Made by a program: the position numbers and the translations under genes
Part shown: positions 27,230 through 37,119 of the stretch, piece by piece
Numbering within the stretch: position 1 is the first letter of the stretch
Layout of the letters: every line of letters begins with the position of its first letter
The notes under the pieces: generated by a model
The model's input: only the letters and a program-made list of their open reading frames with translations
What the model was told of the DNA's origin: nothing
Database searches by the model: none
Origin: Akkermansiaceae bacterium
GTDB lineage: Bacteria > Verrucomicrobiota > Verrucomicrobiia > Verrucomicrobiales > Akkermansiaceae
Assembly (NCBI GenBank): GCA_015062045.1
Contig: SUVJ01000009.1
Location: forward strand, 1-44,981
Direction: 5' to 3'
DNA length: 44,981 nucleotides

Positions 27230-28249
27230 ATGAAATATCTTTTCCTTTTATTAAGTGTATTCACAGCCGTGTTGCCGGCATATGCAGCAACGGCTCGTTC
27301 TTTTGATGATGCTTTGCGTAAAGCCGGGGGGCGTAAGCCTATTGTGCTTTTTTGCTATGGGGCCAATTATGATAAGGTAAGTGAGGCGGCGTATGAAACC
27401 TTTATCCGTAAACGCGGTATCGCCAATGCGGTGCGCTTCTCCGTCTTCTTGGAGGTTCCCGTCTATCAAATGCCCAACGAAAAAGAAAAAAAGGAGTGGC
27501 AGAAGGTAATGGGTAAGCATTCTTTACCGGGGGGGATATGGAGTTATCCCTGTTTAGCCGTGCTTGACGGCTCCGGCTCATTACGTGGTGTTGTGCAAAG
27601 TGCAGAGGAAATGAAAAACCCTGAGACCGCAGCTGCTGCGCTGGAAAAATTATTGGTGGCGTTCGATGCTCAGGAGGATTTACTTAAGAAAGCCGTCAGA
27701 ACGTCCGGCAGCAAGCGTTTGTCGTTGTTATCTCAAGCTGCTGATGAGCAGGCAATTTTGCCGGGGTCTGTAAGTGGGGGTACACCATTTGACCCCATTA
27801 CCGTTGTAGAGGCCTTGCAGCCGATGACGCATGAAGAGGCCAACAACTATGTGCGCCAGCTCATTGCCTCCGGTTATTACAGCCGCCGCCAGCGTCAGGA
27901 GATTATGGCTGCTTATGCGGGGCATATTCGCCGCAATGGCGGCTCCGCCAACCGTTTGCGTGCTATTTATACCGAGATGCGCAACATTGACCCCACCTCT
28001 ATATACGGTGCCTATGCAGAGGGAGCCATAGAGCTTTGGGTAGTGCCCAAAGAGGAGGACCCCTCCCTTGATAAACCCTATAAAACCCTGGCGCAGCGTC
28101 AAGCTGAGGAAAAAGCTAAAAAAGAAAGCGGCGGCAGTACGCCTACCGGTTCAAGCGATGATGAAGGGTGGACCCCCATGGGCAGCAGCAAAAAGCCCGG
28201 TGCCGACACCAAACAGACCGATGGCCCTATGGGCAGTACAAAAAAATAA
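27230..28249 (+). CDS. Secreted hypothetical protein
   Basis: Signal peptide MKYLFLLLSVFTAVLPAYA; low-complexity Gly/Ser/Lys tail with MGSSKK/MGSTKK. Confidence 0.65.
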   Translation: MKYLFLLLSVFTAVLPAYAATARSFDDALRKAGGRKPIVLFCYGANYDKVSEAAYETFIRKRGIANAVRFSVFLEVPVYQMPNEKEKKEWQKVMGKHSLPGGIWSYPCLAVLDGSGSLRGVVQSAEEMKNPETAAAALEKLLVAFDAQEDLLKKAVRTSGSKRLSLLSQAADEQAILPGSVSGGTPFDPITVVEALQPMTHEEANNYVRQLIASGYYSRRQRQEIMAAYAGHIRRNGGSANRLRAIYTEMRNIDPTSIYGAYAEGAIELWVVPKEEDPSLDKPYKTLAQRQAEEKAKKESGGSTPTGSSDDEGWTPMGSSKKPGADTKQTDGPMGSTKK

Positions 28250-28297
28250 ATATTGCCGTTTTACGGGGCTCGTGTCACGAAAAAGACTTGAATATAC

Positions 28298-28330
28298 GGG
28301 GGCAACAGGCTAAACTGTTGCTCCCTTTTT
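28298..28330 (+). terminator. Intrinsic terminator/attenuator upstream of cstA
   Basis: GGGGGCAACAG-GCTAAA-CTGTTGCTCCC followed by TTTTT. Confidence 0.75.
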
Positions 28331-28341
28331 GTGATAGAGTT

Positions 28342-29757
28342 ATGACCGGATTGTTGATATTTATACTGTGTGCATTATTGCTGGTAGGCGGTTATATGGT
28401 GTATGGCCGTTTGGCGGAGAAAATATACGGGCTGAACCGCAACATGGAGATGCCGTGTGATAAATTGGCGGATGGTGTGGACTACGTGTGCATGCCTACT
28501 TGGCGGGTGTTCATGATTCAGCTGTTGAATATAGCGGGGCTGGGGCCGGTGTTCGGGGCATTGGCCGGCTGTTTATTCGGCCCGGTGTGTTTGTTATGGA
28601 TTGTGCTGGGTTGCATACTGGCCGGGGCTGTGCATGATTTTATGGCAGCCATGGCATCTGCCGAGCGCAATGGAGAAAACCTGCCGGAGTTTATCGGGCA
28701 ACAGTTGGGCAAAACTGCTTTGCTGATTATGCGTGGCCTTTGTATTTTGCTCATGCTGCTGGTGGGGGTGGTGTTTACCTCCGGGCCGGCCGGTATGTTG
28801 CACGGCATGGTAGAGTCTGTCTCCGTGGTATGGTGGTGTGCCATTATCATGTTATATTACTTTTTGGCTACGGTATTGCCTATCAATGTTATCATTGGTA
28901 AAATATACCCTTTGTTCGGTTTTTTGTTCCTTTTTATGGCTATTGGCTTGGCCGTGGCATTGCCTTGCAGTGGGTATGAGATATTACCGAATACGGATTT
29001 TCTGATCAACGCGCACCCCAAGGGGCTTTCTGCTTGGCCTATGCTTTTTGTAACAATTGCATGCGGGGCCATCTCCGGGTTTCATGCCACGCAAAGTCCC
29101 ATGATGGTACGTTGCCTGGGGAGCGCAAAAAACATGCGCCCCGTGTTCTACGGTGCTATGATAACGGAGGGCTTGGTGGCCCTTATCTGGGCGGTGGTCG
29201 GTATGTCTTTGCGGGATGTCATCGGGCTGGATACCATAACCCCGGCTGTTGCCGTTAACAAGGCTTGCTCTTTGCTGCTTGGCCCGGTGGGCGCAGTGAT
29301 TGCCGTTTTAGGGGTGGTGGTGTTACCCATTACCAGCGGTGATACCGCTATGCGTTGCTGCCGTTTGATGCTGGCAGATGTGTTGCATCTTAACCAATCA
29401 TCCGTCCGCAACCGCCTTATCTTGTCTCTGCCTCTTTTTGTTCTGGTTATCATTATTGCCAATTTGGATTTCAGTATCATTTGGCGCTACTTCGGCTGGG
29501 CTAACCAAGCATTATCTTGCTTCACCCTGTGGGCGCTGGCGGTACTGCTCCGCAGCCGGGGGCGTTTTCATTGGGTGGTAAGCCTGCCGGCGTTCTTTAT
29601 GACCAATGTGTGTATATGCTTTCTCCTTTGCTCACCGGATTGCTTGATTGCGTTGCCCGTGGGGCTCTCCACTTGCGTGTCCGTAGCGGTTTCTGCACTT
29701 TGTTTCATCTGTTTTATGTGCTATTGCAAGCCCGAAAGCAAAAAGTTACCCCATTAA
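28342..29757 (+). CDS. cstA: CstA family carbon starvation/peptide transporter
   Basis: Many TM segments; LNIAGLGPVFGALAG, GCILAGAVHDFMAAMASAERNGENLPEFIGQQLG, GAISGFHATQSPMMVRCL. Confidence 0.9.
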   Translation: MTGLLIFILCALLLVGGYMVYGRLAEKIYGLNRNMEMPCDKLADGVDYVCMPTWRVFMIQLLNIAGLGPVFGALAGCLFGPVCLLWIVLGCILAGAVHDFMAAMASAERNGENLPEFIGQQLGKTALLIMRGLCILLMLLVGVVFTSGPAGMLHGMVESVSVVWWCAIIMLYYFLATVLPINVIIGKIYPLFGFLFLFMAIGLAVALPCSGYEILPNTDFLINAHPKGLSAWPMLFVTIACGAISGFHATQSPMMVRCLGSAKNMRPVFYGAMITEGLVALIWAVVGMSLRDVIGLDTITPAVAVNKACSLLLGPVGAVIAVLGVVVLPITSGDTAMRCCRLMLADVLHLNQSSVRNRLILSLPLFVLVIIIANLDFSIIWRYFGWANQALSCFTLWALAVLLRSRGRFHWVVSLPAFFMTNVCICFLLCSPDCLIALPVGLSTCVSVAVSALCFICFMCYCKPESKKLPH

Positions 29758-29791
29758 TCGGTACAGATAGCGGTGTAAACGCATTTGCACC

Positions 29792-29820
29792 TTGAAAACG
29801 CCTCCGTTTTCTGCTATCAT
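29792..29820 (+). promoter_or_regulatory. Promoter of the class A PBP gene
   Basis: TTGAAA - 17 nt - TATCAT; spacer includes hairpin GAAAACG/CGTTTTC. Confidence 0.55.
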
Positions 29821-29832
29821 TGTGTTGAAAAG

Positions 29833-32439
29833 ATGGACAATCTTGATGAATACCAAACCCGCCGTAAAGCGGCTGAGGCGCGTCGCAGAAAAATCTGCGA
29901 CGACCGTAAGGCTAACCCCGTGCGCAAAGGCAGTTGGTGGAAGCGTTTTTTGATACGCACCTCCATTATCATGCTTATCCTTACGGCAGCCGGGGCTGTT
30001 TGTGCTTATGCCGGATTCAAGATTTTTACTGCAAAATATGAAAAATGGGCAGAGAAGTTTAATTTGGAGGACATCAATAACTTGGACCATCCCTGCATTA
30101 TATACGACCGCAACGGCAAAGAGATAGGGCGTATATATGATGAAAACCGCAGCTATGTCACCTATGATAAGATAGCCCCCAGTATGATAGATGCTCTTGT
30201 AGCACAAGAGGATAAAACGTTCTGGACCCACAAGGGGTATGACCCCGTGGGTATTTTGCGTGCTGCAAAAGAGGCTCTGGCTGCCGGTGGTGCGGCTAAC
30301 CAGGGTGCCTCCACCATTACTCAGCAGCTGGCTCGCAATGCGTATGATTTGGAGCGACGCGTGCAGGCCATGGGGGGCAGCCGCTACGAGCGTAAAATGG
30401 TGGAAATCTTCTTGGCCATGCGCATTGAGGAGAAATACTCCAAACGCCAGATTATGGAGTTTTACCTCAACCGCATTTACTTTGGCTGCGGTTACTATGG
30501 CATACGCTCTGCCTCGTTGGGGTATTTTGGTAAAGAACCCGCAGATTTAACGATAAGCGAGGCCGCCAGTATTGCCGCCCTCATTAAAAACCCGGAGAAC
30601 TACAACCCCATTCGCAACCATGCGCTGAACAAAAAGTGGCGCAATGATGTGATAGACCGCATGCAACGTGCAGATTACCTCACCTTAGAGGAGGCGGAGC
30701 GTCTTAAGCGTACGGAGTTGGTGCTCAATTCTCAGCCGATTCGGCGCCAGACCTCTCACTTGCATTCTCTGATTCAACAGCAGGCCATCAGCATCTTTAA
30801 GGACCCCGCCCGTGGTGAAGAGATTATCAAAAGCGCCGGTATCAAAATCTATACTACCATAGATAAGGACATGCAAGATGCCGCCATGGCATCTCTGGGA
30901 AACAAGCTCAAGGAGATAGAGTCCCGCAGCGACTACGCACACAAGCGTTTCTCTGACCCTGTGCCTGCGGATCAACCCGCTGTCCACAATTATTTGGATG
31001 GTGCCGTTTACGCCGTTGAGAACAAAACCGGTGCAACCTTGGTGTATGTGGCCGGGCGTAGTTTTGAGCGTGCCAATTATGATTTTATAGAATCCGGGCG
31101 GCGCCCTGTGGGTACGGCATTGCTGCCGTTTTTGTACATGTGTGCCTTTGATAACGGCTATACCCCGTGCTCCAGGTTAGTGGATGATGCCCTGGATAAT
31201 CGATTGGCCGGCATTGGTGGCACAGAGGGTATTTTGGGTGAATGGGGGCTTGAGACCGCAAAGGGGCGTTATCGGGACTCCGTAACCATTCGCCAGGCCT
31301 TGGCCGAGTCCAAAATTTCATCTGCCGCCCGTTTGGGAATTGCGCTGAGCTCTAACCCCCATGTAGGGAGCAAACCTTTTATCAATACCTTGATCAAGGT
31401 GGGTATTACCCCGCCCATGCGTAACCCCGGCAGCACAGAGGCCTGCCCGCAGTATTATCCGCGTGTTTACCTGGGTACGGAGCCCATGTCTCTCAAACAA
31501 ATGGTGATGGCTTATACCGTGTTCCCCAACTGCGGGCGCCGTGCCATTGCCCCTTACATTATTACCAAGATAACGGACAGCAACGGCACCATTTTGTGGG
31601 AGCGTAAGGATAACCTTAAGGGGGAGCTGCTTGCCGGCGCAACACCTTGCTCTGCGTTCCGTATTCACTCCATTTTAAAGGATGCCATGAGCAGTGGCTC
31701 TGCCGTGCGCGTGCGCACGTTTATGCCGGCCTCCTTTAAAGGGGCGGTTAAAACCGGCACTAATTACGACTTTGCGGATACTACGCTCTTTGCCTATGAC
31801 TCCTCTATCACCTGCGGTGTGTGGGTGGGGTTCCTCAATGAGCACTCAGCCATTTACCCCACGGCGTTTGCGTCGGATATTTGCTCCCCTATCATGGGTG
31901 CTGTGTTTCATGCGGCAGATGGCCGCTACCCCAATGAGGAGATTATGCCCCCGCCGGATACAGAGGCGGTGGAGATTTGCCGGGCATCCGGCATGCGCGC
32001 TACAGACCATTGCTATAAGAGCACCATTCGCGGTTGCAACTCCAGTTACGATATGCTGACCTACCGCGAGTATTTCCCCAAGGGGGATACCTCTTTAGCA
32101 ACATGCTCCGTGCACGGTGCAGGGAGTCCCACGTTGGGGGATTTCATTGAGTATGGCTCCGGCCACACATCCTCTACCCGTGTTTTACCGGTCATGCCGA
32201 TTTTGCCGAAGGCACCTGCCTTGAGCGGTGTTGACCCGTATGGTTGCCAGTTAACGCTTAACCCCCGTTACAAGAATGAGGAGGATATTGCTCAGGTCCG
32301 GCAACAGGCTGTGGAGGATGATACCCTGAGCGTTGAAAAAGTTACGGAAGAATCGGAGGAAGAAAAAAGAGATGTCCTCATTCCGCTTACTCCCCCGCGC
32401 CCGCTGCGCGTGCCCCCCATCTTGCCACTCGAAATTTAA
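29833..32439 (+). CDS. Class A penicillin-binding protein: intact GT51, degenerate transpeptidase
   Basis: GT51 motifs EDKTFWTHKGYD, GASTITQQLARN, RKMVEIFLAMRIEEKYSKRQIMEFYLNRIYFG; transpeptidase region has GTALLPF in place of GSxxKPF, KTGT retained. Confidence 0.9.
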   Translation: MDNLDEYQTRRKAAEARRRKICDDRKANPVRKGSWWKRFLIRTSIIMLILTAAGAVCAYAGFKIFTAKYEKWAEKFNLEDINNLDHPCIIYDRNGKEIGRIYDENRSYVTYDKIAPSMIDALVAQEDKTFWTHKGYDPVGILRAAKEALAAGGAANQGASTITQQLARNAYDLERRVQAMGGSRYERKMVEIFLAMRIEEKYSKRQIMEFYLNRIYFGCGYYGIRSASLGYFGKEPADLTISEAASIAALIKNPENYNPIRNHALNKKWRNDVIDRMQRADYLTLEEAERLKRTELVLNSQPIRRQTSHLHSLIQQQAISIFKDPARGEEIIKSAGIKIYTTIDKDMQDAAMASLGNKLKEIESRSDYAHKRFSDPVPADQPAVHNYLDGAVYAVENKTGATLVYVAGRSFERANYDFIESGRRPVGTALLPFLYMCAFDNGYTPCSRLVDDALDNRLAGIGGTEGILGEWGLETAKGRYRDSVTIRQALAESKISSAARLGIALSSNPHVGSKPFINTLIKVGITPPMRNPGSTEACPQYYPRVYLGTEPMSLKQMVMAYTVFPNCGRRAIAPYIITKITDSNGTILWERKDNLKGELLAGATPCSAFRIHSILKDAMSSGSAVRVRTFMPASFKGAVKTGTNYDFADTTLFAYDSSITCGVWVGFLNEHSAIYPTAFASDICSPIMGAVFHAADGRYPNEEIMPPPDTEAVEICRASGMRATDHCYKSTIRGCNSSYDMLTYREYFPKGDTSLATCSVHGAGSPTLGDFIEYGSGHTSSTRVLPVMPILPKAPALSGVDPYGCQLTLNPRYKNEEDIAQVRQQAVEDDTLSVEKVTEESEEEKRDVLIPLTPPRPLRVPPILPLEI

Positions 32440-32458
32440 GTACCTGATTTTTACCATT

Positions 32459-33862
32459 ATGTCCGCAGAAACCCTTACACTCGCTGCTACTCAAGAAAAA
32501 GCGTTCCGTATTAATATGGATAAACGCATCTACGGCACCTTTGCAGAGATTGGTGCCGGGCAGGAAACCGCCAACTGGTTTTTCCGCTCCTCCGGTGCCG
32601 CCGGCACGGTTGCCAAAACGATTTCAGCCTATGATATGACCGTGAGCGATACGCTGTACGGACCCGTGCGGCGCTACGTGTCTCAAGAGCGCCTTGAGCA
32701 GATGATGGATTACGAGTACACCCAGCTTATTAACCGTTTAGGTGAAAAGCGCGGGGCAGACACCTGCTTCTTTGCTTTTTGCAACACGGTAAAATGCAAG
32801 GGGTATCGGGATAACGGCCCGTGGTCTGCGTGGATTGGGGTGCGTTTTCAGCTGCGCCCGGAGGCCCCGCCCAGTGATTTTGTAATGCATGTGCGCCTGC
32901 TGGTGCCCGACCACGATATCCAGATGCGCGTGCTGGGCATATTGGGCGTAAACTTGCTCCATGCCCTTTACTACAACCGCGACCACATGGATGAGTTTGT
33001 CAACAGCGTGGCAGATAACCTGGACCGCAGCATGTACGAGGTGGACTTTATGCGATTCTCCGGGCATGGGTTCGGCATGTTTGATAACCGCTTGTTAGCG
33101 TTGGAGCTGGTCAGAAACGGCTTGTCGGAGGCCACGCTCTTCTGCCCGGATGGCTCCGTGGCTCAGCCTGCGGATTTTCTTTACAAACGCCCCATTGTTT
33201 TGATGCGTGGCAGTTTCTTGCCCCTCTGCAAGATTCACCTGGAGATGATGGACAGTGTGCGTGCCAAGTTTACGGAAAGTCTGCCGCCCGAGCAGCATGA
33301 AAAAGTGGTGGATATTTGTGAGATCTCCCTCTCTAACCTCTTGCGTGGTAAGGAGGTAGACTTGCTGGACTTTATTGACCGCGTGGATGCCTTGGCGGCT
33401 TTGGGTAAAACGGTGATGGTGACGGATATCACACACTTCCACCGCATCTCCACCTTGCTGAATCAATATACCAAAGAGCCCGTAGCCATTGCGCTTTCCA
33501 TTGGCCTGCTCAACGAGCTGTTCAAAGACAAATGGGCAGATATACCCGGTGGAATCCTGGCCAGCACGGGGCTGTGCTTTGTCAACAAGACCAGGTTTTA
33601 TGTCACCCCGTGGATTAACCGCAAAACCGGTGAGTTTGTGACAGCCGGCACCTATGTTGCCCCGGAGAAATACCAACACCTCTACAAGCACCTGCTTGAA
33701 AACGGTGATATCATCTCCGTGCCTTATTTCAATCAAAAATTGCTCTTCCGTACCCCGCGCGACATTGTGCACATGATTAATGATGGTGACGAGTGCTGGA
33801 AAGAGTATGTACCCCAAGAGGCATACCGCATGGCAGAGCACCTCAAAACGCTTGAACAATAA
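32459..33862 (+). CDS. Conserved protein of unknown function
   Basis: MSAETLTLAATQEKAFRINMDKRIYGTFAEIGAGQETANWFFRSSGAAGTVAKTISAYDM; intact ORF in a tight operon. Confidence 0.7.
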   Translation: MSAETLTLAATQEKAFRINMDKRIYGTFAEIGAGQETANWFFRSSGAAGTVAKTISAYDMTVSDTLYGPVRRYVSQERLEQMMDYEYTQLINRLGEKRGADTCFFAFCNTVKCKGYRDNGPWSAWIGVRFQLRPEAPPSDFVMHVRLLVPDHDIQMRVLGILGVNLLHALYYNRDHMDEFVNSVADNLDRSMYEVDFMRFSGHGFGMFDNRLLALELVRNGLSEATLFCPDGSVAQPADFLYKRPIVLMRGSFLPLCKIHLEMMDSVRAKFTESLPPEQHEKVVDICEISLSNLLRGKEVDLLDFIDRVDALAALGKTVMVTDITHFHRISTLLNQYTKEPVAIALSIGLLNELFKDKWADIPGGILASTGLCFVNKTRFYVTPWINRKTGEFVTAGTYVAPEKYQHLYKHLLENGDIISVPYFNQKLLFRTPRDIVHMINDGDECWKEYVPQEAYRMAEHLKTLEQ

Positions 33863-35076
33863 TGGATTCTTCTGCTTCATACCCCATTCTTGCCACTCGT
33901 GTCGGCAAGGCTCCCCTCGTTTATCTCGATAACGCCGCCACTACGCAGAAACCCCGGCAGGTTCTGCGCTGTGAGCTTGAGTATTACGAGAAAATGAACT
34001 CTAACATTCACCGGGGGGCGCACTACCTGAGCCGCTTGTCGACAGAGGCGCATGAGCAGGCGCGTGATACCGTAGCTCTGTTTTTACATGCTGCCTCTGC
34101 CCGCGAAATCGTTTTCACCGCAGGCACCACCGCCGGTATCAACTTGGTAGCGCAGGTGTTGGCGCTTTCCTCCCTCTTTTGCGCGGGGGATGAAATTTTG
34201 GTGACGACAGATGCGCACCACTCCAACATTGTACCCTGGCAAATGCTGTGTCAGCGCACGGGGGCTGTTCTCAAACCCATCCCGCTTACGCCGGAGCTTA
34301 CATTTGATATGCATGCCTACTTGCGCATGCTTTCTCCGCGCACGCGCCTGGTTGCCGTGCCTTATATTTCTAATGCATTGGGTGTTATCAACCCGGTTCC
34401 GCAAATTATTGAGGCCGCCAAGCGCAATAACCCCGCTACAATGGTATTGGTGGATGGTGCGCAAAGCACGGCCCACATGGCGGTAGATGTTCAGGCCCTG
34501 GGGTGTGATTTTTACGTTTTCTCCGGTCATAAGGTATATGCCCCCACCGGTACGGGTATTTTATGGGGCAGGGAGGAACTGTTAGACCGCCTCCCGCCGT
34601 GGCAAGGTGGTGGTGAAATGATTAAGGAGGTCTCCTTCTCCGGCACCACTTACAATGACTTGCCCTTTAAATATGAGGCCGGTACTCCTAATATATGCGG
34701 TAATATTGTACTGGCAGAGGCTTTGCGCTATGTGATGGAGCAGGGGCTTGCCGCCATAGATGCCCACGAGCAGTCCCTCACCCGCCGCATGTATGAGGGC
34801 TTGCAAGCCATCGGTGGTATAGATATCCTTGGCCCCAAAGAAAATCGCGGGGCGCTCATCTCTGTTGTTGTACCCGGGGTTCACCATTATGACCTCGGCA
34901 CCCTGTTGGATCAAATGGGTATCGCCGTGCGCACCGGGCACCATTGCTGCCAGCCCCTCATGCAATACCTCGGTATTACCGGTACAACCCGTTACTCCTT
35001 TGCTCTTTATAACACGGCAGAGGAAGTGGACCGCGCCCTCTCCTGCACGGAGCGTGCCCTTAACATGCTCAGATAA
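33862..35076 (+). CDS. sufS: Cysteine desulfurase, SufS-like
   Basis: YLDNAATTQKP, NIHRGAHYLS, DGAQSTAHMAVDVQALGCDFYVFSGHKVYAPTGTGILWG, RTGHHCCQPLM. Confidence 0.93.
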   Translation: MDSSASYPILATRVGKAPLVYLDNAATTQKPRQVLRCELEYYEKMNSNIHRGAHYLSRLSTEAHEQARDTVALFLHAASAREIVFTAGTTAGINLVAQVLALSSLFCAGDEILVTTDAHHSNIVPWQMLCQRTGAVLKPIPLTPELTFDMHAYLRMLSPRTRLVAVPYISNALGVINPVPQIIEAAKRNNPATMVLVDGAQSTAHMAVDVQALGCDFYVFSGHKVYAPTGTGILWGREELLDRLPPWQGGGEMIKEVSFSGTTYNDLPFKYEAGTPNICGNIVLAEALRYVMEQGLAAIDAHEQSLTRRMYEGLQAIGGIDILGPKENRGALISVVVPGVHHYDLGTLLDQMGIAVRTGHHCCQPLMQYLGITGTTRYSFALYNTAEEVDRALSCTERALNMLR

Positions 35077-35100
35077 ATTGATACTCCACCACTACACACC

Positions 35101-37119
35101 ATGATAGACCCTGCTAAATTACGCGAGCTCCTTGAGGATTATCGTTCTGTCTATAAGGAATCTCGTCAAAAACGCGTTAAATTAACTCTGGAGGCATCCG
35201 TTGCATTTCGTCAGGCGTGGGATGAATGGAGTAGCAATCCCTCCGACCGTAACGGATTGTTTAAGTGCATCGATGCGCTGAAAATAGCAGTGGATGTGTT
35301 CGGCGGTATTTATAATTATACCTATGTGTTTGGTGGTAAACGTGGGGGCTACAATTATGGAATGCTGGGGCTCATGTCTGAAGACTTGGAGGGTGAGGTT
35401 AAAGGTACGGGGGCAATCCTGGTACATGAAATGCTTACAACCCTGTTTGAACCCGGTGATATTAAAAACCGTTATGTGAAATTTGCGGATAAGGCTGAGC
35501 AGAGAGTGGAGAGTATTCGCCTTGCCGGTAAACTCAGGGAGTCTGATGGCCATCTCCAGCAGATTCACCCGGCTTCTGTTTATTGTTGGTTAAAATCCCC
35601 TGCCGATCACTACTACTTCTTTACCAATGAATACGTAAACCTGTGTGCTGCGGCGATGGGGGCTCCTGCTCTCGGTGGACGTCGTGCCAATTTCCTGGAA
35701 AGTGTTTATGCATATATGCAGGAGCTCAAGACGGAGTTCCTCCGTGAGTGGCATGACAATGTGTCAGATGAAGAACTATCTGCGCTGGTATGTGATTTTG
35801 TGGACTACGTGGGCTCTACCGTCAGGGAGCAACGCCAACAACCTACCTCCGGGTGCTGGTTGCTTATCGCGAACCCGAAACAGTGGTCGTTTGCCTCATT
35901 GGCCGTGGGTGAGGAGGTTTCTTATAGCCTTGTTAATGAAGATGGCAAAAAACGCCAGATTTATAAGCATTTTATGGCGGCTCGCGTAGGTGATAAAGTT
36001 GCTTGTTATGAGTCTTCTCCTGCGTGTGCTTTAGTGGCTTTTGCAGAGGTTTCTGCAGAACAGGATGGTACCTGTATTCGTTTCAAAAAAACGAGCAATC
36101 TGCAAACTCCCGTTCTTCTTGCGGATTTGAAAGCACACGCCGTTCTTCGAGAGCGTTTTGAGCATATACAAGGTAGCTTGTTTGATTTGACTCGTGAGCA
36201 ATATGCCGCATTGGAGCGCATGACTCAGCCGGCAATGCGTTGGCAAGGTCCGCACAATCGCATCCTCTTCGGCGCACCCGGCACGGGCAAGAGCTATTTG
36301 CTCAATGCGGATGCCGTTGCCTATTTCGGCGAGTCTCGCATGGAGCGTGTTACTTTTCACCCCGAGTATACCTCGTTTGACTTCATCGGCTCTTACATGC
36401 CAACGGTGCAGGGGCGTGGAACAGCGCAGGAGCATATCACCTACAGCTTTGTGCCCGGCCCGTTTGCCAGAGTACTGCGTAAGGCCCTGCTGCACCCGGA
36501 AACGCCTTATCTTTTGTTGATTGAAGAAATTAACCGCGCCAATGCAGCCTCGGTATTTGCTGATATTTTCCAGCTGTTGGATCGTGATAAAAAGGGGCAG
36601 AGCCTCTATTTTATCACTCCCACACCCCATCTTGCTGAGTATTTGGGGCTGGCGGAGGATGCTTCCTTACGCTTGCCCGATAACCTTTATTTGTGGGCAA
36701 CCATGAACAGTGCGGATCAAGGCGTATTCCCCATGGATACGGCATTTAAACGCCGATGGAACTATGAGTATTGCGGTATAGATGATGCCAAGGATGCTCT
36801 GCTCAGTGTCGGCTATTGTGCTGCAGATTGGAATAAACTGCGCAGCCACGTCAACAAACTGCTCCAGCATGCCGGTGTGAATGAGGATAAGCAAATGGGG
36901 CCATTTTTCCTCTCTGCCGTTGAGTTGGAAACCGTGGATTCCTTCTTATCTGCCGTTAAGAGCAAAGTACTCATGTACTTATATGAGGATGCTGCCCGCC
37001 ACAAGAGAGCTGCCGTGTTCAAAAAATCAAAAGCCCGCTATTCAGAGCTGTGCTCCTTCAATAGTTGCGAGGTAGATGAGATTATAGAGGAACTGTTCCT
37101 TGAAATTACCGAGGGGTAA
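35101..37119 (+). CDS. mcrB: McrB-like AAA+ GTPase with EVE-like domain upstream of the motor
   Basis: Walker A GAPGTGKSYLLN; Walker B LLLIEEINRANAASVFADIFQLLDRD; ATMNSADQGVFPMDTAFKRRW; upstream CWLLIANPKQWSF...AARVGDKVACYESSPACALVAFAEV. Confidence 0.88.
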   Translation: MIDPAKLRELLEDYRSVYKESRQKRVKLTLEASVAFRQAWDEWSSNPSDRNGLFKCIDALKIAVDVFGGIYNYTYVFGGKRGGYNYGMLGLMSEDLEGEVKGTGAILVHEMLTTLFEPGDIKNRYVKFADKAEQRVESIRLAGKLRESDGHLQQIHPASVYCWLKSPADHYYFFTNEYVNLCAAAMGAPALGGRRANFLESVYAYMQELKTEFLREWHDNVSDEELSALVCDFVDYVGSTVREQRQQPTSGCWLLIANPKQWSFASLAVGEEVSYSLVNEDGKKRQIYKHFMAARVGDKVACYESSPACALVAFAEVSAEQDGTCIRFKKTSNLQTPVLLADLKAHAVLRERFEHIQGSLFDLTREQYAALERMTQPAMRWQGPHNRILFGAPGTGKSYLLNADAVAYFGESRMERVTFHPEYTSFDFIGSYMPTVQGRGTAQEHITYSFVPGPFARVLRKALLHPETPYLLLIEEINRANAASVFADIFQLLDRDKKGQSLYFITPTPHLAEYLGLAEDASLRLPDNLYLWATMNSADQGVFPMDTAFKRRWNYEYCGIDDAKDALLSVGYCAADWNKLRSHVNKLLQHAGVNEDKQMGPFFLSAVELETVDSFLSAVKSKVLMYLYEDAARHKRAAVFKKSKARYSELCSFNSCEVDEIIEELFLEITEG

